A DNA stretch of 21,197 bases from a virus, in the IMG/VR virus record IMGVR_UViG_3300042453_000565, positions 1-21,197 of that record; one strand, given 5' to 3'. A program made the position numbers and the translations under genes. The notes under the pieces are model-generated. The model saw only the letters and a program-made list of their open reading frames with translations. It was not told where the DNA came from and made no database searches. Shown here in pieces: positions 9,401 to 15,383 of this stretch (its first letter is position 1; every line of letters begins with the position of its first letter).

Positions 9401-9935
9401 CTTGTGCACGACGTTCGGCTTGTGCGCCGGAAGCCATAAGGAACGAAGGAATAGTCGCCCCAGCTAAACCGCCCCCAATTACTCCCATAGGACCAAGCGG
9501 AGCGCCTGCCATTGCGCCCACTCGGGCACTTCCCAGCGTCGCAGCAATTTGAGGCGCTTGTTCTGCCAACGCCAACGGCACCTGTCGTACTACTTCTTTG
9601 CCTGCGGCTAAAAGCCCTTTTTCTTCGTACGCTTTCTTTAGCAGGTCCAGACCAATCTGGTCTTCATACTTACGCCCAATTTCTTCTTGGCGTGCCAATC
9701 CAGCACGTGCCGCTTCTTCGGGTGACCCTGTATAGACCCCAAGACCTGTGCGTCCCGCAGAAAGCTGAGACTCCAGCCCCCGCTCAAACGCCGCGCCTAT
9801 ACCCCGCTTGGGTGGCGGCGCAGCCGCCTCGGTCATCAATCTATTAATTTCTCCTGCAAGTGCACGCGCTGATTCAGTATCTCCCGCACGGTGTGCGGCG
9901 ATCATGGCCTGTTCAATTTGCTGGATCGTTGGCAT
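441..9935 (-). CDS. Giant polyvalent virion protein (3164 aa) with HExxH protease-like, WCTA and LPD38-like regions
   Basis: By far the largest gene here. Residues 7-33 and 402-421 share a helical motif (AGD-x-E-x-AR-x-L). Residues about 128-168 are a Gly/Ala-rich, membrane-prone stretch, and 252-309 resemble a recurring module of phage polyvalent proteins. An Ala/Pro linker (335-380) leads to long Lys/Glu-rich coiled coils (about 385-1200). HEATH at 1315-1319 with SEFAAE near 1370 looks like a zinc metalloprotease. WCTA starts at 1685 in a separate block. The C-terminal third holds an LPD38-like region (NPAYAIRQSIRDP near 2671; PFFNAQVQGLD near 2812) and hydrophobic helices. Such multi-domain proteins of short-tailed phages are known as polyvalent proteins (LPD families of Iyer and co-workers) and are thought to be injected with the DNA. 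The start ATG directly follows the transglycosylase stop (TAAATG) with no visible ribosome site, so coupled translation is likely. It is the last gene of the late unit. Confidence 0.85.
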   Translation of the reverse strand: MPTIQQIEQAMIAAHRAGDTESARALAGEINRLMTEAAAPPPKRGIGAAFERGLESQLSAGRTGLGVYTGSPEEAARAGLARQEEIGRKYEDQIGLDLLKKAYEEKGLLAAGKEVVRQVPLALAEQAPQIAATLGSARVGAMAGAPLGPMGVIGGGLAGATIPSFLMASGAQAERRAQEQAKRGEPVSIDRGELAATAVPSAALDAASTLIPLGGQFASKLTGIPFKAFFGRSAAQAEKLANERLLATLTKGTATGVAVEVPTEILQQMLERAQAGLPLTGPEAFSEYGETAYRVGLLGPLGAVGRFGDKFAAQQEVADRRAAEAAQAQGAALPTETAPVEEVPPAPVAPEEAPAAERRFRDITPVPTAAAPAAAPQQPDIFKLMDSHETLKNSLDPLATQIEEARKAGDVETARSLIQEYRDNEAAMNALATQITEAGGVLESSEEVQAGYDKQLKALDAKEAKLKNTINEMSRADVRDYDAVDKAEKQLEKLQAQRKALTEEFERKRGVLRVKETPAGEQIPLFDAKEQQPKAEEVLEFETEKYGKITAADIEKMTQGPVQPTGLDKAQKDQLTEKQKEADALLAEIVAMTPRVSSENKELGLAGAANAEQRQAVLDQLNAVRQQYRDLQEAEGKLSGDSAMPGYFDKIDAGKERLRKDIARLERDLERIAPRNVQQRFLKDYYAKSDKLNALYREIDNIGVAPVEKSSAVVDMFDYANQLRTATLNNDPKTIMAIIKQLKKEGKVPGTEVLERAGKKAGERAQRGMSERDRLVETLGKRLGLPGRISERTITEEEYDQIAARITELMDSIDTPKGRAKESIKNKVERLAREIEGLEATLADKSLPAKTRQGASKSRNAKVKEYNHLIENVMVPARDEIFALYRSMFNVKEAAPVGSAEKMLAQEAEKTRKEQIAEFKERIELYGAESPQVKEFVAKNLTVKMSPEYKRYKDVIEGKGITSSPKRVAIEIGRETDEYKAFAAPKEKEIAKRKAAYEEYEVAAKAELARLANQYVNKEDVAEAERQLKAATFAYNEIPAEQTIKKDEARAKMNSTKEHLANVKVPKNEEYRHRLAEYTKTSKQKRDAWKNAEKALNKALDAKAEALGKASPDYRRRKLEATKKFKETVATTGEQEVASKRTTQVTRKLPKLKTIQTASEESRAKTRAIQEKREPGLLPSQAGEKPEVPVKPKAEPKSASAMLSAFQAAATKRLKETGKFARGVEVESPDLTAEQIKLLEANDIRGALRSIMSASETTPIYKAVIEAMLPILDATNVKLYNKLYDPEGREVLGEAVSKLVKLSRNGGLSQEVLLHEATHAAVERTIQLGEKDINLLTKEQQAAFRELKAIHARIKNDPSITSTNAKGSLSEFAAELFSNRNLHEQLRTKPWRISNMLDAIYSAILRILGVKQPQSMLGTGLKAVEALMMPTSLRPTIKETPVSRQYSAKDIAALHTGSNSMKQFAEQFGTEIKQKDRTYEDVDRIAGEYLTDMAQHPEQYITYPSQQKINWDQLTRMEDGRLFDPDSAYDYYSASPDVLAYALLGEEGKYYVADNVGVDRASALQELANYLKDNPDYTQAEMALVAKAASKFGIISGKDGNLKLITLDASNMHPVAVVGRDSANAIVEELRKGKALKDAFFDGMVSIANRNKKQNLGRQGWKTFYQSDSYDAAVALNAGAAGTTWCTASALSNAAEHISGGDFHIYYENGVPQVAVRMDGSEKIQEVRGNTHNQALTPAQQKIANEFLTKRGFEGGQKYIDDSELRVAMADAVKNNRILTPEQTSRFFLGKNLLDRFNNMAQASNANEQFQYSPTRMFMPRLEGMGYTTPSPSAAVAKISDKIIAKSLTNAYADGEMFNTNLRLLTGSEMSMYRFANNEQALIGVVTHPFVSAEEKRMNNDALVSALGKLASTPGTRAVIGNKSFFINDDSSASYERLLKMTREAIDNPKSLLYVHDIQDVKSLASFVIRDTDATLNSLKRVNELFVNGNESVLQLPAVTRIGDIYVDNDSSETPPIVDVKDGAVINSIVPNSTNTSLIVSGDAVIHRVVATDRNQLLHLVAPDAKRIDAIVEHTDPSTRRNAVVNAVQDSNPDVWADTYAYDVTPNGEIVEDFAKDPELLGYSASQVDEAFGQTGYDTSMFATDKELVKQLEEDGLLDPKSKRTKLNQETVDYMRNTLAQLDKLVPKETKDEFLRVYKNHGTMGFTSYVRELLNIHFSVPIDELKVRAEAAKKYMASIGASPELMERMDVYTGSVEAPERVVKAAREAEIFDANYVEVVEEPRYALKNVGVTEDKPGIFSFKSFREPETTASSIVAQEPSTIDNLKANFLGLRGRVQLVDKFAAISEAFKKGMDAGKINALEASNGEYFLRFGENRSQYAQQVLTNGPLSRIVSRETKEGNEYIYKSEAGANLMRVFEILQNAGIKNGVELDRMFTVYQAGKRAQQVGWEKLWVGNPGKAKQEYAEVMAQLNANPQMKDAFETASAEYKEFNNGLLDFLVQTGAITKDLANKLKTIDYVPYYRVNKGSGDVELFTDKEAPIRIGNIKDEPQLQELVGDNTQILPLSVSAVQNAFMLVDMGLRNQRVKDTSFLLHKIGFAKTLSKGEGPANRDTVRFKVKGEPYYAIIDSDLYDIPADLIVKGMEGIKTTLPMAIKMMGVPADILRKFVTRNPAYAIRQSIRDPLTAWMTTGTDGVPILNAFKELSSMVAGRSEVEKKLMSTGAISSNVFTGDQEDFKKFLRDISAGKSGWEKLLAKADAFALQGDAATRAVVYKDSIAKGMSEQQALLRTLESMNFGRRGLSPSMYYLNTLIPFFNAQVQGLDVLYRAFTNKMPYSEQLKIREKLIARGLLIGAATLAYAAMMQDDEAYKRAKPEERLANWFVYIPGMSQPLKVPIPFELGYLFKSLPEAVFNMAANDARSQDITKGMGKLMMLSNPFSLPQAVKPVTELYLGKSFFGGDLESQREIANLQPTERFRSTTTELSKVLGGLTGDAGITPIGWDHLFRGYTGGLGIALISLANPLLNTETTAAERPSKKLHETPFIGGLFQPVEGRGTLDAAYERMLEIQQAKGTFNRLVEQGRKQEALEFLDTYRDKVVAASLSGAVQQKLGELSTMRRRVIEMTNLSQEKKDQLLERLDDQQVILARRFLEVTGETRPQASRP
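1356..2018 (-). other. LPD38-like domain within the giant protein
   Basis: Residues about 2640-2860. Diagnostic stretches are FVTRNPAYAIRQSIRDPLTA, a helix-rich middle (GWEKLLAKADAFALQGDAAT), MNFGRRG, and IPFFNAQVQGLDVLYRAF, followed by the hydrophobic run GLLIGAATLAYAAMM. This matches my memory of the large polyvalent-protein-associated domain 38. The domain is usually C-terminal in virion-carried phage proteins and its activity is unknown. Confidence 0.6.
4656..5018 (-). other. WCTA-type domain within the giant protein
   Basis: Residues about 1640-1760. The core is AAGTTWCTAS (W1685, C1686, T1687), then GGDFHIYYENGVPQVAVRMDG, then IQEVRGNTHNQAL and a helix. This order (W-C-T, a strand with 'y..g.P.vavR.dG', then 'EvrG..N') recurs in phage proteins of unknown function and is reminiscent of the PcfJ-like fold. 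That resemblance is my inference. The Cys could be catalytic or structural. Confidence 0.45.
5616..6068 (-). other. Metalloprotease-like domain within the giant protein (HExxH)
   Basis: Residues about 1290-1440 of the giant protein. HEATH (1315-1319) follows SQEVLL. After about 50 residues comes LSEFAAELFSN, whose Glu at about 1371 is the likely third zinc ligand. The pairing of HExxH with a downstream EF-x-AE-x-x-S/F-N pattern is typical of the protease-like domains of phage polyvalent proteins. Possible roles are processing the virion proteins themselves or cutting a host protein after injection; the sequence does not decide between them. Confidence 0.65.
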
Positions 9936-12341
9936 TTACGATTTTGGGTAGTATTGGTCAAAAATAGACTGTCCAGAAGGTGTCAGCTTCCCTGACGGCT
10001 CCATGTAACCCTGACCAAACAGCGCAGTAAACGGGTTTCTTAGCCGCGCTATTTCTTCTGCCGATTCTGCCCTTGGAGCGTACTGAGCTTTGGATAGGGC
10101 TTCAACAGCTTCCAAGTAAGACATACCGGGGTTAGCCTTCATGACTTCTGCAATCTGCCGCTCTGCCACGTCCGGGCGACCGTGCATTTGTGTGAGCTTC
10201 TTGTAGTAGCCGCCCATAGTATCTTGATAGGCTATCTCTTTTGCCAGTTTCTCACGCTCTTTACGCGCTTGCAATGTTGCAATACCAGAACGACCGATGT
10301 TCGAAAACAATTGCGAAACCTCACCCCCCGGCTGTCCGGACTGCGCCATCATCATGTTCAAACCCATCGTTAGATAGTCTTCGTTTGTCAAGCCGCCTGT
10401 CTTTGGCTTAACTTCTTCGGTGGGCGCTGCTGCTACTTCAGCAACTTTCTTGGCCTCTTCTACCTTATCAGGTGCAGGGAAGTTTTCTTCCCAAGGTTCG
10501 TAAGGACGTTTTTCTGGTGTTTCCGAAACAGCGCCGGGGGTGACCGCAGTACCAATAGCAATCGGCGCAAACACATTGCGGTTTGCTTCGGCTTGTCTAC
10601 GTGCGTCTGCAAACGTCTTATCACCACGATCAAGCGCGCGTTCTCTTTCGGCAATTACTGCCGCTTCTTCGGCTTTGCGTGCGGCTTTTGCCGCGTCTTC
10701 TTTGGCACGCATTACGTCTTTTGCTTGTTGTGCCCGTTTGCGTGCTAACACTGCTTCTATGCCTACTTGCTGGGCGGCGGGGTCAGGTGTAAACCCTTCT
10801 GTTTTAGGCATGCTTGCGCGTAGAGCCGCTGCTTTCTGTTTGCCGGTCATGAGCTTACCGTCAACTACAGAAGTAGCTAAAAGGTCGGCAGTCTCTAAGG
10901 CTTTAGCAGAACGCTCTTGTGCTTCAGCAAACCGCCGTTGCAAATCTGACGTACGACCTGCTGCGCCTTCAGATTTTGGTCCCTCAAGTCTTGGTGCTTT
11001 AGCAGTCTCAACGGCCTGCGCTGCTCTTGCTGCTTCGGCTTCTGCCAATTCTGCGGCAGTGACCGCCTTACCTGCTTTGGGTCTGGCGCTTGTGGTGCCA
11101 ACACCGGGAATGAATGGTGGAAGCCTAAAGTCCTCAACCGCTCGGGTTAATCCCGCCAAAGATTCTTTACCGGGTTCTGTAGGGGGCATAAACGTCATTG
11201 CCGCCGCACCTTCTTCTGCGGTTGTTGGTGTTCCAGCCAGTGTGCGGCCTGCGGCATATAGCGTACCTGTGAGCGGAGAAATTGCGCCTGTAAGCGCAGA
11301 CAACCCGGCTTCCGGTGCGCCTAATAGCTCGCGCCCACGTTGTGCAAGGTAAGACCGTTCTGGTCCTCTTCCGGCTTTTAACTGGCGTTCGTATTCAATA
11401 GCGTCAGGGTGTCCCGGCACATCTTTGAAGCGCAAGTCTGGCGTTGGTGCGGCTGTTGCCGCAGGCGCAGGTGCTGGAGCAGGCGCTTTTGGTAGTGTAG
11501 GTAGTGCTGTGACACCGCGTGCTGCCGGGGCACCCGGAGATGTAGCTGGCTTAAATTCCCCACGAGGCACCACATCGGCTGCTGCAGCAGCCGATATTGG
11601 GATGTAGTTGTTCAGCTTCTTAAGGTAATTAGCTGGTTCCTGCTTGTTTGTTGTACGGACGTTCTGATGCAGCTTCTCTGGCACCAGCTTGCCTTTGTTC
11701 TGTTTCAGGTGGTCGTTTAACACCCCTTCGCCTTGGTTGTAGGCGATAGCCACTTTGGCGGGGTCTTTGTACTTATCAAACAAGTACTTCATCAGCGACA
11801 TGGACGTGTCCATGTTCTTGTACGGGTCTTTGCGATCTTTTGGATCAAGGCCGAATGTTTTAGCCGTAGACTTAGTGAGCTGACCGATGCCTACAGGACC
11901 GGTCTTTGATTTGGCGGTGGATTTATACCCCGACTCAATTTGGAAAATAGCGTCCACAAACTTGGGATCAAGCCCCAACTGCCGCGCCTTACGCAGTGCA
12001 TACGCACGATACTCTTCGGTGTTTTCTGGTACACCGCCTTTTGCATACCCAGCGATGCCGCCATCGGCCATACCCTCAATATTCTGGGCTGGCAGTACAC
12101 CGATGCCTTGCTCTTCAGGCAACTGCATGGATGCGATGTTTTGGTCTGCAATAGTAGGTTGAGCGGCTTGTTGAGCAGCTTGCTGCCCAGCCGCGGCTTG
12201 GCGGGTTTGTTGACGGCGCTTAGCTTCTGCGGCGGCTAACGGCAAGATGTAGGGGTCATCCTTGTGCATGCGGGCATACTGCTGCAACTGCGCATCCGAC
12301 ATGGTCGCAAGTCGAGCGGTGATCTGCTGGACATTAAACAT
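9936..12341 (-). CDS. Lytic transglycosylase (SLT-type) internal or tail virion protein, 801 aa
   Basis: Cleaves the peptidoglycan glycan strand, probably to let the phage DNA tube through the cell wall during ejection. The transglycosylase domain spans about residues 108-245. It shows FVDAIFQIESG with the likely catalytic Glu136, then GPVGIGQL (148-155) and AIAYNQGEG (198-206), the classic order of the SLT fold. Before it is a Gln/Ala-rich N-terminus and the motif MADGGIAGYAKGG (91-103). After it comes a Pro/Ala linker (about 264-300). Residues 330-415 (LGAPEAGLSALTGAISPLTG, MTFMPPTEPGKESL) resemble a module usually seen in polyvalent proteins. Ala/Glu-rich helices fill the rest, and a conserved-looking end (LRNPFTALFGQGYMEPSG) closes it. 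The start has a good GAGAGGGG ribosome site inside the end of the preceding gene, two bases after which that gene stops. By position it parallels T7 gp16, although it is not clearly homologous beyond the enzyme domain. Confidence 0.8.
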   Translation of the reverse strand: MFNVQQITARLATMSDAQLQQYARMHKDDPYILPLAAAEAKRRQQTRQAAAGQQAAQQAAQPTIADQNIASMQLPEEQGIGVLPAQNIEGMADGGIAGYAKGGVPENTEEYRAYALRKARQLGLDPKFVDAIFQIESGYKSTAKSKTGPVGIGQLTKSTAKTFGLDPKDRKDPYKNMDTSMSLMKYLFDKYKDPAKVAIAYNQGEGVLNDHLKQNKGKLVPEKLHQNVRTTNKQEPANYLKKLNNYIPISAAAAADVVPRGEFKPATSPGAPAARGVTALPTLPKAPAPAPAPAATAAPTPDLRFKDVPGHPDAIEYERQLKAGRGPERSYLAQRGRELLGAPEAGLSALTGAISPLTGTLYAAGRTLAGTPTTAEEGAAAMTFMPPTEPGKESLAGLTRAVEDFRLPPFIPGVGTTSARPKAGKAVTAAELAEAEAARAAQAVETAKAPRLEGPKSEGAAGRTSDLQRRFAEAQERSAKALETADLLATSVVDGKLMTGKQKAAALRASMPKTEGFTPDPAAQQVGIEAVLARKRAQQAKDVMRAKEDAAKAARKAEEAAVIAERERALDRGDKTFADARRQAEANRNVFAPIAIGTAVTPGAVSETPEKRPYEPWEENFPAPDKVEEAKKVAEVAAAPTEEVKPKTGGLTNEDYLTMGLNMMMAQSGQPGGEVSQLFSNIGRSGIATLQARKEREKLAKEIAYQDTMGGYYKKLTQMHGRPDVAERQIAEVMKANPGMSYLEAVEALSKAQYAPRAESAEEIARLRNPFTALFGQGYMEPSGKLTPSGQSIFDQYYPKS

Positions 12342-12343
12342 GA

Positions 12344-13435
12344 TTAACCCCTCTCAATATCGTACATCAGCAAATCAGCCAAACCCGCAGGCATCTCTTG
12401 CATATCCTTAGTGCTACCGCCTTCAGCGCCCGTCTTAATCATGGGATTCTGCCCGCCAAACAGACCGTAGGCTGTCAGCCCTAAACCGCCTGCTTGAGAC
12501 AACAGCGACGGCGGGGCTTGATACATCTGCTGTGCAGACTGCGACAACGGTAAGCCGCGTAGCATGTCCGACATAAACGCCAACTGCTGATACGGATACT
12601 GCCGCTGGTTCTGGAAGTCTTGGTACTGCTGGGATAAGCGTTGCTGCTCCAGTGCGCGTTGCTGTTCGCCTGCCGATAGCTGCCCTTGCAGAATGTCTTT
12701 CTGTTGACCGAACTGCGTCTGACCTAGCTGGCCTAACTGCCCAGCCGCTTGTAACCCCGTGCCAGCACCGCGCAGACCAAGATCGGCACCGAACTGCTGC
12801 GCCTGACGTGCTTGCTCGAATGCCGTCTGCATCCCACGCCCGTAGATGTCGGACTGTAGTTGGCCTAAATTACGCTGGCGTTCCGCTTCGATTAGCCCTG
12901 ATCTTGACCCACCAAATGCACCCCGCTGCACAGCTTGCGCTTGATTCATCTGACCTTCTATAGCCGAGCGACGTGCGGCTTCACGTAGCTGTGGTTCAAG
13001 CGCGAGGTCTGTATAGGGTGACATGTACGCCTGCATGGAACCGGGAGATGTGGCCTGCTGTGCGTATTGAGCACCCGCGCCGAGACCTTGCAGTCCCGCT
13101 ATGCCGCCCATCTGTGTTGCCACGCCTAACTGCTGTGCGGGCTGAAGATTTGCCACACCCTGAAACGCCTGCTGCTGCATAGGCGTAAAACCAGCGAGAC
13201 GCTCTCCGCCGTAGGCTTGGTAAGGAGTATCGCTTAACGCCTCGCTTTTACCCAGCATGCGCTCGACATACGGCTTAGCGTAGTCTGGGATCGATGTTTG
13301 AGTAACGGTCTGGTTTGTAGGGGTTGATGGTGCGCTGCTGCCGCCCCCGTAGATGCGTCCACCGGGTTTTAAGCGTGTGGCACTTTCTCCAAACGGTTCG
13401 CCCAACGCCTCAAGTTGTCTGCGTGAGTAAGTCAT
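12344..13435 (-). CDS. Gln/Ala/Gly-rich putative internal virion protein (363 aa)
   Basis: I chose the ATG at 13435 (MTYSRRQLEALGEPFG) rather than an upstream ATG at 13477 because AGAGGT sits just in front of it and the upstream choice would run 34 bases into the preceding gene. The protein has a Gly/Ser/Pro-rich N-terminus and then helices with GFTPMQQQAFQGVANLQPAQ. A core carries YMSPYTDLALEPQLREAARR and QRGAFGGSRSGLIEAERQRN, followed by a very Gln-rich coiled-coil stretch. The block 'YMSPY ... GAFGGSR ... EaeRqRnl' recurs in environmental phage proteins without an assigned function. There is no signal peptide. Its place between a GNAT gene and the transglycosylase suggests an ejected core protein in the position of T7 gp14, but I cannot show homology. 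Confidence 0.75.
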   Translation of the reverse strand: MTYSRRQLEALGEPFGESATRLKPGGRIYGGGSSAPSTPTNQTVTQTSIPDYAKPYVERMLGKSEALSDTPYQAYGGERLAGFTPMQQQAFQGVANLQPAQQLGVATQMGGIAGLQGLGAGAQYAQQATSPGSMQAYMSPYTDLALEPQLREAARRSAIEGQMNQAQAVQRGAFGGSRSGLIEAERQRNLGQLQSDIYGRGMQTAFEQARQAQQFGADLGLRGAGTGLQAAGQLGQLGQTQFGQQKDILQGQLSAGEQQRALEQQRLSQQYQDFQNQRQYPYQQLAFMSDMLRGLPLSQSAQQMYQAPPSLLSQAGGLGLTAYGLFGGQNPMIKTGAEGGSTKDMQEMPAGLADLLMYDIERG

Positions 13436-13439
13436 AGTG

Positions 13440-13445
13440 ACCTCT
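13440..13445 (-). promoter_or_regulatory. Ribosome binding site deciding the start of the 363-aa protein
   Basis: Read on the minus strand this is AGAGGT, ending four bases before the ATG at 13435. It overlaps the TAG stop of the acetyltransferase gene. It supports the shorter start over the in-frame ATG at 13477. Confidence 0.7.
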
Positions 13446-13896
13446 ACAAAATCTTGGTGAACAGTTTGTCTGTCCACTTATAGCCCAAGTATTCAAACAA
13501 CTTGGAGTTGTCCATGTGAATCTTCGTGTGCATGATGACTCGGTTTACGCCGATGCCCTTCAACACTTCTTCTGCATACTTAAACAACCGAATACCCACA
13601 CGCCCTTTGCGAAAATCTGGTCGTATGTAGTAAATATCCTCAAATGCGGTCTTGCATGTCATGTAGTGCAAATGCGGTTGGATAATAAAAATGGCATAAC
13701 CAATCACTGTCTCATCAGCACGTACCGTAATACACCGCAGCATTCCTGCGTCTGCCAGCCTCTTGTACGCGTCATAGTCAGGGGCTAACGGAAAATCTTT
13801 GGTTACACACAACTCTTCGTAGTGCAGCGGGAAGAGTTCTTTAAGCTCCTCTACAAACGCAAACGGATCACAGTCAGCGTAAACAAGAGTCGTCAT
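13444..13896 (-). CDS. GNAT-family N-acetyltransferase (150 aa)
   Basis: Expected to transfer an acetyl group from acetyl-CoA to an amine; the substrate is unknown. It has the GNAT order: an N-terminal helix pair, the strands MLRCITVRADETVIGYAIFII, a beta-4 strand EDIYYIRPDF and an acetyl-CoA loop FRKGRVGIRLF (95-105). Then come a helix (KYAEEVLKGIG), the strand VNRVIMHTKI, and HMDNSKLFEYLGYKWTDKLF, where the Tyr in LGYKW is at the usual C-terminal place. In the loop the middle Gly of the R-x-x-G-x-G/A consensus appears to be Arg, although RKG..G still offers a loop. The length is typical. Its ATG overlaps the stop of the preceding gene (ATGA), so it is coupled to the putative ejection proteins. 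It might modify a virion protein or a host protein. Similar enzymes occur beside phage structural genes. Confidence 0.85.
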   Translation of the reverse strand: MTTLVYADCDPFAFVEELKELFPLHYEELCVTKDFPLAPDYDAYKRLADAGMLRCITVRADETVIGYAIFIIQPHLHYMTCKTAFEDIYYIRPDFRKGRVGIRLFKYAEEVLKGIGVNRVIMHTKIHMDNSKLFEYLGYKWTDKLFTKIL

Positions 13897-15383
13897 GCAG
13901 GCAGCAACTTCTCTGCTCTACTATCAACAGCTACTTTCTTTTTGCCAATGCTTTTCTTTCGTGCGTTCTGCACGCGGTCCATCATCTTGTAGAGTTTTTT
14001 CGCGCCTGCTTCAGTCGAGCCATTACCCAACTCAGACACGATACGCGCCGGAATTACAAACTCACCATCAGCAAGACGAGCAGGCTGGCGCTCGCCAATA
14101 ACAGCAGGAATAGAATCTGAAACTCCATCGCCGGGTCCTTTCAATAGACGACCGCCATCGGAATAACCACCGAGATCAGAAAGACCACCGCCAGCAAACT
14201 TTTGCTCGCCACTGTACGCACCTACTGCGGGGCCTTCACCGGGGGATATGACATTCACCGACTCTGGACGCTGCATCATTGGGTTGCTATACAGCGCGGT
14301 CTGTAGGTTGGCTTGCGGGTAGTCCATATTGCCGCCTACGGCGTTCATCGCAGACATAGTTTCCACAGGACCGCCCACTGCTAATGCAACAAGCCCGCCA
14401 TCCGCAGCATACTCAGGCCCCGGCGCTCTGTAAGGCTTAAGGGCGGTATACCGCTCATCAAAGTAAAGGTTCTCTGCGCTTGATCCCGGTGTCTCAGAAT
14501 AGATAGGCGCTCCTACATCAAACGCTCCCGGACGCACTGTGCGGGCGTATTCGTACGGGCGGATCATCCCGGGATCCATTTTTGGCGGGCCTTTTCCTTT
14601 GTCCTCGCCTACACCCATGTAATTCATTGCCGAACTGGCAAGCGAAGCTGCACCTGAATACGGCGCGGCTGCTTCGGACGCTGCATACAAATCTTTTAGC
14701 CCTGCCATCCCACGCGTTGTAGCAGATTTAACGCCCGCACCTAGTGTGCTCATCGTGCTCGGCGGTGCAGTCACCCCTTGTCCTATGCTGCCAAGCGTAC
14801 TTGTTGGCATTGTTGATATGCTAGACGTGTATGCTGGGTTGAACGCTAGTGGTTTAGCCGTTGTTAAGGCCACATTCTTTGGTATTGCCGACGGGAATAT
14901 GTTCGAAGGCGCACCAGCACCAGTCATGCCGGATAAGTTCCCTAATGTGCTTGTTTGTGCATTTGCCACTGTGGGAGCAATAGCCGTAGGAGTCGCGCCA
15001 GCAGCATTAGCCGCAGCGGTTTGCCCCATACTGCTCAAGCCCGCGCCCAAGCCAGCGCCACCATAGGCACCCAGACCCATCATCAAACCTTTGCCCAGAC
15101 TGCCTGTCATGACGGTACCTGCTGCACCGGTAATTAACGCGGCTTTCATGGCGCTCATCCCCAACCCAGCCGGACCCAAAGCAAGTCCAGCCACCATCGG
15201 CAAGATAGACGACAAAAAGCCTGCTTCTGGCAGGCCGGTCTCTGGGTTGATTGTCAGGCTTCCGCCGTGCGCCATCGCCAGTGCTTGCAGGCCACCGACC
15301 TCTTTCGGGGTCATGTGGACTAGGATTTTGTCTTCGCCGCGCCCAGCAGACTGCACGTGGTGGGCTAATTGATGGAGGCTCAT
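13893..15383 (-). CDS. Gly/Ala-rich hydrophobic putative ejection protein with C-terminal SDSIPA motif (496 aa)
   Basis: The N-terminus holds RGEDKILVHMTPKEVGGLQ and LTINPETGLPEAGF, then a long hydrophobic Gly/Ala region (about 55-130) that could enter a membrane. A low-complexity Thr/Ser/Ala middle follows. AADGGLVALAVGG lies at 326-338 and GGGLSDLGGYSDGG near 398-411. The C-terminal unit is KGPGDGVSDSIPAVIG, ARLADGEFVIPARIVS and LGNGSTEAGAKKLYKMMDRV, with a basic tail. The N-terminal and C-terminal blocks both recur in environmental short-tailed phages, but no biochemical role is known to me. The start has a GAGGT ribosome site and the stop overlaps the GNAT start by four bases. Position and hydrophobic content suggest a membrane-inserting ejection protein; a tail component is the alternative. 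Confidence 0.75.
   Translation of the reverse strand: MSLHQLAHHVQSAGRGEDKILVHMTPKEVGGLQALAMAHGGSLTINPETGLPEAGFLSSILPMVAGLALGPAGLGMSAMKAALITGAAGTVMTGSLGKGLMMGLGAYGGAGLGAGLSSMGQTAAANAAGATPTAIAPTVANAQTSTLGNLSGMTGAGAPSNIFPSAIPKNVALTTAKPLAFNPAYTSSISTMPTSTLGSIGQGVTAPPSTMSTLGAGVKSATTRGMAGLKDLYAASEAAAPYSGAASLASSAMNYMGVGEDKGKGPPKMDPGMIRPYEYARTVRPGAFDVGAPIYSETPGSSAENLYFDERYTALKPYRAPGPEYAADGGLVALAVGGPVETMSAMNAVGGNMDYPQANLQTALYSNPMMQRPESVNVISPGEGPAVGAYSGEQKFAGGGLSDLGGYSDGGRLLKGPGDGVSDSIPAVIGERQPARLADGEFVIPARIVSELGNGSTEAGAKKLYKMMDRVQNARKKSIGKKKVAVDSRAEKLLPA

Noticed and set aside
10540-11352. A 270-codon open frame on the plus strand opposite the transglycosylase gene
   Set aside because: It is Ala/Ser-rich with no domain signature and mirrors Ala/Arg/Glu-rich codons of the real gene. 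A frame this long is expected by chance opposite such GC-biased coding.
13436-13477. An upstream start for the Gln-rich protein at 13477
   Set aside because: It would overlap the acetyltransferase gene by 34 bases and has no ribosome site. MTYSRRQ at 13435 does.
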